This document shows, one piece after another, positions 1 to 8,437 of a stretch of 27,863 bases of DNA; the stretch's first letter is position 1; each line of letters starts with the position of its first letter. This DNA comes from JBJHCA01 sp050485785. GTDB taxonomy: Bacteria; Bacteroidota; Bacteroidia; Chitinophagales; Saprospiraceae. Under the pieces are notes generated by a model. That model made no database searches and had not been told where the DNA came from. It saw only the letters and a program-made list of their open reading frames with translations. The stretch is from assembly GCA_050485785.1 (NCBI GenBank), contig JBJHCA010000043.1, positions 1-27,863 of the forward strand, in the 5' to 3' direction. Both the position numbers and the translations under genes were made by a program.

Positions 1-1
1 T

Positions 2-943
2 TACAGGCACGAGCTCCTTGGTGAACGCAGACTAACCACACCTCTGCATTATGCCTATCTGAAGATATCGGAGGGATGTAACCGGACTTGTGCATTTTGT
101 GCTATTCCGATAATGCGGGGAAAGCATGTGAGCAAGCCTGTTGATGAACTGGTGGCAGAAGCAAAAAAGCTGGCCTCAATGGGTGTGAAGGAATTGATGC
201 TGATAGCGCAGGAACTCACCTATTACGGGCTGGATATTTATAAACACCGGGCCTTGCCTGCGCTTTTGAAGGCATTGGCCGGGGTTGAAGGCATTGAATG
301 GATAAGGCTCCACTATGCCTACCCCAGTAAGTTTCCCATGGAGATTCTAGATGTAATGGCCGCTGAGCCTAAAGTTTGCAGGTATCTGGACATGCCTTTA
401 CAACATGCCAGCAATCCGGTTTTGGAGCGGATGAAACGGCAAATTACCCGGGAGGAAACAGTTAAGCTCATCCAAACGGCGAGGGAAAAAGTACCGGGCA
501 TTGCTATCCGCACCACTTTTCTGGTGGGTTTCCCCGGTGAGACAGAAGAAGATGTGGATGACCTGATCAACTTCATTCAGGAAATGAAATTTGAACGCGT
601 TGGTGTATTTGAGTACAGCCACGAAGAGGATACTACAGCTTACGGGCTTGAAGATGATGTGCCGGCAGAGCTCAAAAAGCAGCGAGCTCAGCGCGTTATG
701 GAAGCCCAGCAGTTGATCAGTGAGCAACAGAACCGCGAGAAAATTGGCCATGAGTACAGGGTATTGATCGACAGACTGGAAAGTGGTTTTTTTGTTGGCC
801 GAACTGAATTTGACTCCCCCGAAGTAGACAATGAAGTTTTGATTAATTCTGCTCAATATTTTTTAAGAATCGGCGATTTTGCCCGGATCAGGATCACGGA
901 AGCTGATATATACGACTTATATGGCGTTCCGGTGAACTTATAA
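2..943 (+). CDS. rimO: Ribosomal protein S12 methylthiotransferase RimO (5' end outside window)
   Basis: Radical-SAM enzyme that adds a methylthio group to the conserved Asp of ribosomal protein S12. The open frame runs in from the window edge (313 residues visible; full-length family members are about 430-440), so the N-terminal MTTase domain with its three cluster-binding Cys is missing. The frame before the first Met carries the radical-SAM signature CNRTCAFC, followed by AIPIMRGKHVSKP, which is diagnostic for RimO rather than MiaB. The C-terminal part after about EYRVLIDRLESG looks like the TRAM domain that binds the substrate. It is followed 13 bases later by the deiminase-like gene on the same strand, so the two could share a transcript. 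Cytoplasmic. Identification is firm; only completeness is limited by the edge. Confidence 0.95.
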   Translation, partial: YRHELLGERRLTTPLHYAYLKISEGCNRTCAFCAIPIMRGKHVSKPVDELVAEAKKLASMGVKELMLIAQELTYYGLDIYKHRALPALLKALAGVEGIEWIRLHYAYPSKFPMEILDVMAAEPKVCRYLDMPLQHASNPVLERMKRQITREETVKLIQTAREKVPGIAIRTTFLVGFPGETEEDVDDLINFIQEMKFERVGVFEYSHEEDTTAYGLEDDVPAELKKQRAQRVMEAQQLISEQQNREKIGHEYRVLIDRLESGFFVGRTEFDSPEVDNEVLINSAQYFLRIGDFARIRITEADIYDLYGVPVNL

Positions 944-956
944 AAAACCAAGCTCC

Positions 957-2201
957 ATGAAATGCAACACTGAAATAGGTAAAGCAACCTCAATCATCGT
1001 TCACCGTCCGGATTACGGTATTAACCGGATCACTCCTGAAATGACAGGCCAATTTTTATTTGCAGATACCATTTATCTGGAAAAAATGCAGCAAGAGCAC
1101 GATAAGCTTACCGGGGTCATCAAACTGCTGAACAGCGATGTCAAGATATACGATATCAAGAACTTGCTGCGTGAAACACTGGAAGTGGGCGAATTGAATA
1201 AAAAGCTGATCAAGCTGATTGCCATTTTTGAAGAAATGCCGTCACGCCATGTTGAATCCATGCGGACACTGTCGGCTCATGATCTGGCTGAGGTGTTAAT
1301 AACCGGGCATTCTGAGGTGCTGAATACACAGTTTTTTGCTCCCCTGCCCAATTTGATGTTTACCCGCGACATCGCCTGCACGGTCAATGATCATGTAATT
1401 ATAGGGAAAGCTACTAAAAATGCACGAAGCAGGGAAAGCGTACTTACTCAATTTGTTATTTACGGACATCCCCTGTTTAAGGCATTTCAGAAGACCGATT
1501 ATGAAAACATCGTCAACCTCAATCGCGTGGATGAGTTTCCGCCTTCCAGACATGGCCGGCCTGTGGGACTTGAATGCGGCGACCTGCTGCTGATCAACAA
1601 AGACACCCTGGTTGTCGGCATTTCTTACCGAACAACACAACATGCTTCTGCTTTACTGCGATCAAGGTTGTTTAACCGCGGCATAGTCAAAAACGTTCTG
1701 GAGGTTGATTTGAGGCCTTTCAAGTATGCCCGGCATTTAGACACAGTGATCAAGCAGACGGACGTATATGATTTTGTTGCCTACCGCCCCATGATAGAAG
1801 GAACCATAGCCCCCAAAGCGAAATGGTTTAATAATGATCCTAAAAACTACAACGAGTTTCAGGACATTCATACTGCAATTGGTGAAATACTGCAGCATGA
1901 AATTACATGGATATGGGCCGGTAATGACGTATGGCCTTTTGACCTGAGAGAAAGCAACATGCAGGCCATCAATGTTCTGAATACTGCTCCCGGAATAGTT
2001 ATTGGTTATAACCGGAATGTAAAGACTACCGAAGCATTCAATGAAGCCGGATACGTCAGCGTAAAGGCCAAGGATCTGCTGAATGATGAAACAAAAACCA
2101 TTCCCGGCCACAGTAAAATGATCATCAACATGCCTGCCGGAGAATTGAGCCGCGGCATGGGAGGCCCTCACAGTCTCGCATGGGTGGTAAACCGTTTGTA
2201 A
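957..2201 (+). CDS. Arginine deiminase family protein with Ser in place of the catalytic Cys
   Basis: A 414-residue protein of the guanidino-group modifying (pentein) superfamily, the same length as arginine deiminases (about 409-418). Visible active-site motifs are FTRD (135-138), ECGD (206-209) and HLD (260-262), plus the family NTAPGIVIGYNRN segment. In deiminases the C-terminal motif is (R/H)CM(S/T), whose Cys forms the covalent intermediate (Cys406 in Pseudomonas, Cys397 in Mycoplasma arginini). Here it reads GGPHSLAW and the aligned residue, codon AGT, is Ser406. Classical hydrolysis of arginine to citrulline and ammonia is therefore doubtful. No ornithine carbamoyltransferase, carbamate kinase or antiporter gene is nearby, so this is not an arc operon. 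It may be a regulatory or altered-chemistry homologue. Family certain, activity uncertain. Confidence 0.85.
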   Translation: MKCNTEIGKATSIIVHRPDYGINRITPEMTGQFLFADTIYLEKMQQEHDKLTGVIKLLNSDVKIYDIKNLLRETLEVGELNKKLIKLIAIFEEMPSRHVESMRTLSAHDLAEVLITGHSEVLNTQFFAPLPNLMFTRDIACTVNDHVIIGKATKNARSRESVLTQFVIYGHPLFKAFQKTDYENIVNLNRVDEFPPSRHGRPVGLECGDLLLINKDTLVVGISYRTTQHASALLRSRLFNRGIVKNVLEVDLRPFKYARHLDTVIKQTDVYDFVAYRPMIEGTIAPKAKWFNNDPKNYNEFQDIHTAIGEILQHEITWIWAGNDVWPFDLRESNMQAINVLNTAPGIVIGYNRNVKTTEAFNEAGYVSVKAKDLLNDETKTIPGHSKMIINMPAGELSRGMGGPHSLAWVVNRL

Positions 2202-2310
2202 GTTTAGGTTTTGGCCTGAATCGGCTACAACAGGTTGATTTGTGTATATGAATAAGAACTTTAATAGCCGAACTTTGCGTTATACCATGTAACCCAAACA
2301 ACAGCCCATC

Positions 2311-4734
2311 ATGAAATACCTTATCTCAACATTTTTGCTGGGAGTATTGGCCTCCATGCAAATGTATGCACAGGGGCCGGTAGATGCAGAACTCTATCAA
2401 CTCCTGGGATTCAGCTCCCAGTCTGCTTTCAGGCAGGCTATCAGCAACAACCAAACCATACAGGTCAGTACAGCCACCATAGCCGGAATAGCTGATGCCT
2501 ACCGCAAAAGTGGTGATTCGGAAAATGCGGAATTATGGTATGAATACCTGGCCAACTATACCAACAAACCACTCCATCGCATACATTATGCTCAAATGCT
2601 GCAGAGCAACGGACGGTTTGATGAGGCAGAAAAAAACTTTCTTACTTATCTGCAATTGGTCAGATCTGAAGAAAAAGGTACCCAGGCTTTGGGTGACTTC
2701 TATGACCGTGCCGAATACCTGCGGGTGGCTGCACAGCGAGCCAGGGATTACCGAAATGAGGATGAAGTGATCCTCGAAAATGTAGCTGTAGTCAATTCAG
2801 AATTTCTCGATTTCAGCCCTTCATATTACCGGGGAGGAATTGTGTTTACTTCTACCAGGCCGCTGGATTCAAAAAACAGAAGCGGTGGCGAACTTTACAG
2901 CTTGTTATATGCCGAAAGGGATCGCCTGGGCCGCTTAAAGAGGCCTGTGCCCTTTTCAACCAATCTCACATCTGTAAACCTGAACGAGGGTCCGGTAACA
3001 TTCAGTAAAGACGGCAGCATTATTTTCTTCACCCAAAACAGCCGTGAACGTCGCGGACTACTGGGCAGAGCCGGCAAGACCGTCATGAAAATTTACCAAG
3101 CTACTCGGTCAGGGAATGAATGGATCAATGTCACCGAGCTTCCTTTTAATTCCGACGAATACAGTTGTATACATCCCACTCTGAGTGCTGACGGCACTCA
3201 GTTGTTTTTTGCCAGCGACAGGCCGGGCGGCTACGGAGGCATGGATCTTTACGTTTCTGAATTGATCAATGGGGTGTGGACACAACCCAGGAATCTGGGG
3301 TCAGCAGTCAATACTTCCGGTAACGAAGTTTTCCCGTTTATTCACGACGACGGGACGCTTTATTTTGCCAGTGACGGGCATCCCGGCAAAGGAGGATTTG
3401 ATATTTTCTTCACCACTTCACGCGAAGAGTACGGCAATACGGTTTGGGGAAATGTTACCAACATGGGTACTCCCTTCAATTCTGCCGGTGATGATCTGGG
3501 CTTCATTCTCAATGTGACGGGAACGGAAGGTTACTTTGCTTCCAACAGGGTCGGTGGATCAGGTCAGGACGATATTTATGGTTACTTTAATCCCAAGGGT
3601 ATCAATCAAGAATTGAGGTCTCCGGTGTCCATTACCGCAAGAATCTGTGTCAATGAAAAGGATACCGAAATCCCGGTGGCCGGTGCTGAAGTTTACATCA
3701 CTGAACGCCAGATCCAGGTCATCAAGCCAAGGGGTGCCAACGAGAGGTATATTGCAAGATTTACTCCGGCCGGTAACGACCGTCACGTTCTTAGCCTGGC
3801 CAGAGAAGAAGAGGAAGACAGAAATTTCCGCTTTGTTACTGATCACACAGGTCAGTTTACATTTGTAATGCGCAACGACAAGCGGTACACCTTCGAGATT
3901 ATTCAGGACGGATACAAGAGGACGGAGCAGCGATTTCTCACGGAAGGATTTGCCACTTCACAGGATCTCGACTTCTGTATTCCGGTTGAAAAGGAAATCT
4001 GCATGCCCATTATCGGAGCAGTGGTCAATAAGCGGTTTAACAGAGCGCTTCCCGGTGCCACGGTAACCGTACTCAATAAATGTACCGGTGAAGTGATCAC
4101 TGCCACCAGTGATGCAGATGGAGCATTTAATTTTTGCCTTGATTGTGGCTGTGAATATGAAATCCGCGGAGAAAAGCTCAATTTTCTGGGCGATGCCGAC
4201 AATATTTCCACCATTACCATTGATTGTGAAAAAGCCATGCACTTTACCCTGGAGCTTACTCCCAATATTGAGATTAACGAGGGCGAAGACGTAGAATACG
4301 AAGAGGGATTAACCATAGAACTACGCCGTATATTTTACGATTACGACAGCTACAATATCCGTCAGGATGCCCGGGCACCGCTCAATCAGCTTGCACGGGT
4401 AATGCAGGCTTACCCCAGTATGAAAATTGAACTTTCGGCACATACAGACAGCCGGGGAACCCCGGAATACAACATGGCACTCTCTTCCCGGAGAGCAGAG
4501 GCAGCAACTAATTTTCTGGTGAGCCGGGGTGTCAACCGAAACCGCATTGTATTTCGCGGATATGGCGAAACCAGGCTTCTCAATCACTGCCGTGAAGGTG
4601 TTGAATGCTCCGAAGCCGAACACCAGCTCAACAGGCGTACTGAGTTCAGAATCACTGAGTTTGACCGCAGTGATTACCTTCGGATAGACTATATCGAAAA
4701 CGAGCCGGAAACAGTATCAGGTAGAACGGAGTAA
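2311..4734 (+). CDS. OmpA-family envelope protein with TPR, PD40 propeller and carboxypeptidase-regulatory-like domains (PorE-like)
   Basis: Secreted 807-residue protein anchoring to peptidoglycan. Order of parts: signal peptide 1-20 (ending MYA/QG); helical TPR-like region about 55-145; beta-propeller with PD40-type blades about 165-425, containing repeated FASDRPGG / FASNRVGGSGQDDIYG motifs; two beta-sandwich regulatory-like domains about 440-560 and 565-650, the second with a Cys cluster CLDCGC; and an OmpA-C domain about 670-785. In the latter, SAHTDSRG and LSSRRAEAA supply the Asp713 and Arg728 expected to bind diaminopimelate, and the HCREGVEC loop is typical of Bacteroidota members. 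This architecture is that of PorE of the type IX secretion system, but paralogues with the same layout are common in the phylum, so the exact role is not assigned. A 109-base gap separates it from the preceding gene. Confidence 0.85.
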   Translation: MKYLISTFLLGVLASMQMYAQGPVDAELYQLLGFSSQSAFRQAISNNQTIQVSTATIAGIADAYRKSGDSENAELWYEYLANYTNKPLHRIHYAQMLQSNGRFDEAEKNFLTYLQLVRSEEKGTQALGDFYDRAEYLRVAAQRARDYRNEDEVILENVAVVNSEFLDFSPSYYRGGIVFTSTRPLDSKNRSGGELYSLLYAERDRLGRLKRPVPFSTNLTSVNLNEGPVTFSKDGSIIFFTQNSRERRGLLGRAGKTVMKIYQATRSGNEWINVTELPFNSDEYSCIHPTLSADGTQLFFASDRPGGYGGMDLYVSELINGVWTQPRNLGSAVNTSGNEVFPFIHDDGTLYFASDGHPGKGGFDIFFTTSREEYGNTVWGNVTNMGTPFNSAGDDLGFILNVTGTEGYFASNRVGGSGQDDIYGYFNPKGINQELRSPVSITARICVNEKDTEIPVAGAEVYITERQIQVIKPRGANERYIARFTPAGNDRHVLSLAREEEEDRNFRFVTDHTGQFTFVMRNDKRYTFEIIQDGYKRTEQRFLTEGFATSQDLDFCIPVEKEICMPIIGAVVNKRFNRALPGATVTVLNKCTGEVITATSDADGAFNFCLDCGCEYEIRGEKLNFLGDADNISTITIDCEKAMHFTLELTPNIEINEGEDVEYEEGLTIELRRIFYDYDSYNIRQDARAPLNQLARVMQAYPSMKIELSAHTDSRGTPEYNMALSSRRAEAATNFLVSRGVNRNRIVFRGYGETRLLNHCREGVECSEAEHQLNRRTEFRITEFDRSDYLRIDYIENEPETVSGRTE

Positions 4735-4808
4735 GCGTTTATTAACATAGCTTTCCTGCACTTGCGGATGCAATCATTGTTGATGTTCATTGAGGATATC
4801 TCTTTGTG

Positions 4809-4827
4809 CATGCTTTTCCAAAGCATG
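4809..4827. other. Perfect 8-bp inverted repeat between convergent genes
   Basis: CATGCTTT, a three-base TCC loop, then AAAGCATG. It lies between the 3' end of the OmpA-like gene and the 3' end of the HD-domain gene on the opposite strand, where a bidirectional transcript end would be expected. There is no flanking T tract on either strand, so it is not a canonical intrinsic terminator. Confidence 0.35.
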
Positions 4828-4868
4828 GTGGCCTGGTGTCCTGTATTTCCCTACCAAACACGAACAGC

Positions 4869-5426
4869 TTATGACTGTTTTCCGGAAATATGATTCAGGG
4901 CGGCGTTAAAGTTCTTTTCAAAATAAGCTCCCAGTAAAGGATGCACCGGCCCCAATGCGTCAACTACCTTTTTAGCCCAGGCCAGATATTCAAGTCTGCG
5001 GGCAGTATTCCACAATGGCGGTGATTTGGCTATGTCGATTACGTTGCATGCCTTATCTGCCAGTCTCAGCAATTTGGCACGGTATGACATATCCGGGGCA
5101 ATTTCGATTTGCCGGGCCCTGGCTTCTTCCTGCGAAAGACCTTTGGGATCAGAAACTTCTTCAACAATATCGGCAATCTCTTTTCCAAACTGAACACTCA
5201 GCCCCTCGTGGGTCACTCCAGTATCTTCAATAACGTCGTGAAGCAAGGCCGCACAAAGAAGTACCATATCCCTCACTCCGGCCTCGTTATAGAGAACTGT
5301 TGTCACTTCAACCGGATGGTTAATGTATGGTGTACCGTCATTACCTTTGCGCACCTGACCGGCATGTTTTACAGACGAAAACTTTAACGCCTGAAGGAAC
5401 AGTGCCATATCTTCTTCGTTATACAT
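4869..5426 (-). CDS. HD-domain (p)ppGpp hydrolase, MESH1 / small alarmone hydrolase type
   Basis: A stand-alone RelA/SpoT-type hydrolase domain of 185 residues, the usual size for MESH1-like proteins, predicted to remove pyrophosphate from (p)ppGpp in the cytoplasm using Mn2+. Visible motifs: HAGQVRKG...PYINHP with His21, HDVIEDT (His63, Asp64, and Glu67-Asp68 likely catalytic), and LADKACN (Asp124, Asn128). No synthetase, TGS or ACT domain is present. I chose the Met of MYNEEDMALF: the open frame runs a further 20 codons upstream to 5486, but those codons would overlap the divergent ArsC-like start and do not resemble the family; the Met at 5408 is also possible. Divergent to the ArsC-like gene with about 42 bases between starts. 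Family assignment is strong. Confidence 0.88.
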   Translation of the reverse strand: MYNEEDMALFLQALKFSSVKHAGQVRKGNDGTPYINHPVEVTTVLYNEAGVRDMVLLCAALLHDVIEDTGVTHEGLSVQFGKEIADIVEEVSDPKGLSQEEARARQIEIAPDMSYRAKLLRLADKACNVIDIAKSPPLWNTARRLEYLAWAKKVVDALGPVHPLLGAYFEKNFNAALNHISGKQS

Positions 5427-5468
5427 GGGCAGTTCAATTGAAACCCTAAAGTAAAAAACATCATACAA

Positions 5469-5829
5469 ATGTTGAAAATTTATCACAATCCCCGGTGCAG
5501 AAAAAGCCGCGAAGCGCTTCAGCTATTAGAAAACAAAGGATTGAACCCAACTGTAATTGAGTACCTCAAACAACCACTCAGCACCGAAGAACTCAAAAGC
5601 CTTTTAAAAAAAATCAAATTCCCCGGCCATAGATTTTATACGCACAAATGAAGCAGAATACAAAGCTCAATATAAAGATCAGACAATGACTGAATCAGAC
5701 TTGATCATGGCTCTGACTGATCATCCCAAACTGTTGCAGCGACCTGTAGTGGAAAGTACGACCCAAGCCTTAATAGCCCGGGATTCGGCAAAACTCGAAG
5801 AATGGCTCAATAGCTTAAAAAAGCAGTAG
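5469..5829 (+). pseudogene. ArsC/Spx-family thiol reductase, interrupted by a +1 frameshift
   Basis: The first 52 or so codons encode the start of an ArsC-family thioredoxin-fold protein: YHNPRCRKSREALQLL carries the family Cys in NPxCxxS. That frame stops at 5651. From about 5623 the +1 frame continues the same family: DFIRTNEAEYKAQYKD, then a helical part, LLQRPVVE (the family RP motif) and a C-terminal EEWLNSLKKQ, stopping at 5827-5829. Joining the frames gives about 119 residues, the normal length for the family. The shift falls close to a run of eight A (5606-5613) and a CCCC run (5621-5624), so a homopolymer sequencing error, a real mutation, or slippage at A8 are all possible. No arsB, arsR or acr3 is nearby, so arsenate resistance should not be assumed. 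The downstream gene begins one base after its stop. Confidence 0.8.
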
Positions 5830-5830
5830 C

Positions 5831-6280
5831 ATGGAACTCAACAATAAAAGTTCTGAAACAGTCAATCCGATTGATCCGGACAAAGTAACGGATATCCCAG
5901 GTTTACTTCATTATGCACACCATATTGGCAGTGCTCTTATCCGGCCTGATAATACGGAGGCCATCAAGAACAATGCCGTGCAGGTGCTGCTGGAACAAAC
6001 TGATGCCCGGCTCGATCAGATCAGGGAACAAATTGAACTGCTTGCCAAACAAGCTGCTGATATTGCAAAACGCCGGGAAATTAGTCTCAGCATATACAAT
6101 GCATCCATGCGCTTTAAGCCTGTTGTTGGCAGGGTTTATTATTTATACATTGATCAAAGCCGGCAACATATTCTGTCCATGATTGGTCCGGAAGAATGGG
6201 GTCGGCGGGGAATGCCCTATCAGGAATATCTTCATGCCGTTAAGCTGCTCGGAGATCATACCTGGGATATTCTCAAGTAG
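5831..6280 (+). CDS. DUF2452 family protein
   Basis: A 149-residue soluble protein with no signal peptide, recognised as DUF2452 from the C-terminal segment GRVYYLYIDQ...ILSMIGPEEWG (about 100-124). Residues about 45-82 form a charged helix likely to be coiled coil (LLEQTDARLDQIREQIELLA). The function of the family is not known. Its ATG begins one base after the ArsC-like stop, so the two genes are almost certainly transcribed together and may be translationally coupled; a frameshift in the upstream gene could reduce its expression. It is convergent with the di-heme gene ending at 6283, with only two bases between stops. Confidence 0.75.
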   Translation: MELNNKSSETVNPIDPDKVTDIPGLLHYAHHIGSALIRPDNTEAIKNNAVQVLLEQTDARLDQIREQIELLAKQAADIAKRREISLSIYNASMRFKPVVGRVYYLYIDQSRQHILSMIGPEEWGRRGMPYQEYLHAVKLLGDHTWDILK

Positions 6281-6282
6281 CT

Positions 6283-7440
6283 TTATTCCTCAAACGGATT
6301 TTTGAATGCCTGGTTGTTGAGAAGGCGATAGTCAGTCAGCATCACTTCCAGAAAATACACCAGGTCGTCGAGATTTTGCTCGGTAAGTCCAAGGCCTATG
6401 CCAATATTGGGTGCAAGAATATTGTCGATGGTTGGTGAAGGCTTCAAATGAAAATTGTAGTGTTCCACCACTTCTCTTAAGGTCCAGAATCTGCCATCGT
6501 GCATATATGGCGCAGTTCGGCTGATGTTTCTCAGTGTCGGCACCCTGAAGGCACCCATTTCACCAAGTTTACCCGTTACACCTCCCCTGCCCGGATCGGC
6601 AAATTCACTGACGTGATCCACGGAATCCAGGCCATTGTTCATGTATAGATTATTGGTGAAAAGGCGGTCATTCATTCCGGCTGTATGACAGTGTATGCAC
6701 TCTGCGTCTCCAAGTAATGCACCGGTCTCAAAAAAATACACTTCCATAGCCCGTACTTCCTGTTCGGTGGGGAAAGGCGGCGGGCCGTGATAGCCCGAAA
6801 GCACATCATAACGTGTGCTGTCAGAAATAATGGTGCGGATAAACTGGGCAAGTGCCTTGCTCGTCATATTGCGGTCAACCTGACTGCTGTGTGTTATACC
6901 GAATGCTTCCCTGTACATTTCAGGATAAAAAGTGCTGCGTCTCAACTTGGTTTCAACCCTGTTCCAGTCCTCAGCCATTTCAACCGGATCTTCAACTGGC
7001 ATCAGGTGCTGTAACTCAAGTGTTGAACCTGAACCATCCCAGTTAAAGCCATTATTGTTCCACAAAAGATTCACCAGTGCCATGGAATTGCGGCTTCCCA
7101 TTTTTCCATTCACCCCCAAACTAAAAGGTACATTGGCAGCAAAGGAAAATTCCTGCCGGTGGCAGCTGCTGCACGAAATGGTAGAATCGAGAGACATGAT
7201 GGGGTCGTAAAACAAATGCCTTCCCAGTTCCACGCCTTCTTTGGTCAGCGGATTATCGGCCGGAATTACCGGAGGTGGAAAATTTCCGGAATAACTCAAC
7301 TCATAAGGTTGAGGATTATACGGTATATGGGTTAGATCCCGGTCTGTGGGATCAAAAGGTGTTGAAGGGTCATCGGGTTTGCAGGCTCCAATAGCCAGGA
7401 TCAATACGACCATTCCTGTAAAAATAATTCGTGTCATCAT
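6283..7440 (-). CDS. Di-heme cytochrome c peroxidase / MauG-MbnH-like lipoprotein (inter-heme Trp present)
   Basis: A 385-residue secreted di-heme c-type protein. Residues 1-19 are a lipoprotein signal ending ILAIGAC, with Cys20 as lipid anchor. Two heme motifs are visible: CSSCH (90-94) and CIHCH (248-252). GFNWDG holds Trp134, aligned with the Trp that connects the hemes in bacterial peroxidases (Trp94) and MauG (Trp93). After TAPYMHDGR comes TLREVVEHYN: Tyr328 sits where MauG has its Tyr heme ligand and classical CcpA has Met, which points to a MauG/MbnH-like enzyme rather than a simple H2O2 scavenger. It is the last of four packed genes, one base after the second di-heme gene, together with two MbnP-like proteins. 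I infer that it oxidises one of them; the assignment of partner is not proven. Confidence 0.88.
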   Translation of the reverse strand: MMTRIIFTGMVVLILAIGACKPDDPSTPFDPTDRDLTHIPYNPQPYELSYSGNFPPPVIPADNPLTKEGVELGRHLFYDPIMSLDSTISCSSCHRQEFSFAANVPFSLGVNGKMGSRNSMALVNLLWNNNGFNWDGSGSTLELQHLMPVEDPVEMAEDWNRVETKLRRSTFYPEMYREAFGITHSSQVDRNMTSKALAQFIRTIISDSTRYDVLSGYHGPPPFPTEQEVRAMEVYFFETGALLGDAECIHCHTAGMNDRLFTNNLYMNNGLDSVDHVSEFADPGRGGVTGKLGEMGAFRVPTLRNISRTAPYMHDGRFWTLREVVEHYNFHLKPSPTIDNILAPNIGIGLGLTEQNLDDLVYFLEVMLTDYRLLNNQAFKNPFEE

Positions 7441-7441
7441 A

Positions 7442-8437
7442 CTACTTCAGCTTATCGGCTCTGGCTATTTCAGTGAGTGCTCTTAAAAACTCAACAAGAT
7501 CATCTGACTCGGCGTTTGTGAGATTCAGTGGTCTAACAGCCGGATCCTTCCATTTATTATCCGCCCCGCCCCGATTGTAATGAGCAACTACATCGTGCAG
7601 AGAGGAAAACGAACCATCATGCATGTAAGGCGCTGTAATGGCAACATTGATCAGAGATGGAACTTTAAAAGCCCCTCTATCGGCTGCATCCAGGGTTACT
7701 TCTTCCCTGCCTCTGTCACGATTTACAGCATAAATATCGTTGTTTCTGAATGAAAAATCCGAGTACAAAGGAGGTGAGTGGCAACCCATACAACCGGTTC
7801 TGTCGCTTTCAAATAAAGCCTTGCCCCGCATGGCAGCCGGCGAAGCCATATCTGTTTCTATAATCATCGTACCGCTAACAAGGGTATGCTGAAAAGCGGC
7901 CAGTGCATCCAAAAGCAAGGAAGGGGCAAACGTATCGATCCCAAAGGAATTGAGCATAGGCCGGTAAGTTGGGAATAATCGCTGTGGAGCCAGGTGTATA
8001 TCAAACCCCATTTCAAGCGGATCAGTAATGGGTGTAATAGCCTGTACCTGCAGACTGGAAACACCGCCATCCCTGTTGAAAGAAGAGGCTGCAGTGACGT
8101 TGATCAGAGAAGGTGCATTCCTTTTACCCATGGCTCCACCCACTCCTAAGCTCAAAGCCAGGGTGTCAGCAAAAGCAAACTGCGGAATATGACATGAAGC
8201 ACATGAAATGGTACTGTCAATAGAAAGAGCTTTTTCAAAGAACAATCGCTCGCCGAGTTGTTCAAGCTGCTCTGTGGTAAGCTTACCATAAGAAGCTCCT
8301 GAAGAAGCTGTGTCTGTTGAATGTTTGATATCTCTTTGTTGCGGCTGCTCACAGCCGCCCAAAAAAAGCCATATACCCCAAAAAAGCAAAACCCCGGAAA
8401 CCCGTACTCCCCTACTGCTCCTTAATTCGGATAGCAT
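7442..8437 (-). CDS. Di-heme cytochrome c peroxidase / MauG-MbnH-like lipoprotein lacking the inter-heme Trp
   Basis: A 331-residue di-heme lipoprotein: a membrane-spanning signal ends FLGGC, with Cys29 as lipid anchor; heme motifs are CASCH (79-83) and CMGCH (216-220); TAPYMHDG is followed by VVAHYNRGG with Tyr287 in the MauG-type ligand position. The segment matching FWDG of relatives reads FNRDGG, so the Trp expected between the hemes is Arg122 (codon AGG, one base from TGG). The frame is open to 8593, but I place the start at the ATG whose next residues begin a proper signal peptide; this overlaps the upstream MbnP-like gene by 26 bases, which implies translational coupling. The extra upstream codons are a shadow of that gene. 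About 54 residues shorter than its neighbour, from which it differs in N-terminal extension and loops. Confidence 0.87.
   Translation of the reverse strand: MLSELRSSRGVRVSGVLLFWGIWLFLGGCEQPQQRDIKHSTDTASSGASYGKLTTEQLEQLGERLFFEKALSIDSTISCASCHIPQFAFADTLALSLGVGGAMGKRNAPSLINVTAASSFNRDGGVSSLQVQAITPITDPLEMGFDIHLAPQRLFPTYRPMLNSFGIDTFAPSLLLDALAAFQHTLVSGTMIIETDMASPAAMRGKALFESDRTGCMGCHSPPLYSDFSFRNNDIYAVNRDRGREEVTLDAADRGAFKVPSLINVAITAPYMHDGSFSSLHDVVAHYNRGGADNKWKDPAVRPLNLTNAESDDLVEFLRALTEIARADKLK

Noticed and set aside
957..2201. Arginine deiminase pathway (arc) operon
   Set aside because: No carbamoyltransferase, carbamate kinase or antiporter gene in the window, and the catalytic Cys is absent.
5427..5486. 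Extended N-terminus of the MESH1-like protein
   Set aside because: Would overlap the divergent ArsC-like start and adds residues not typical of the family.
5469..5829. Arsenic resistance locus
   Set aside because: The ArsC-family gene is alone; ArsC/Spx folds have other roles and no arsR, arsB or acr3 is seen.
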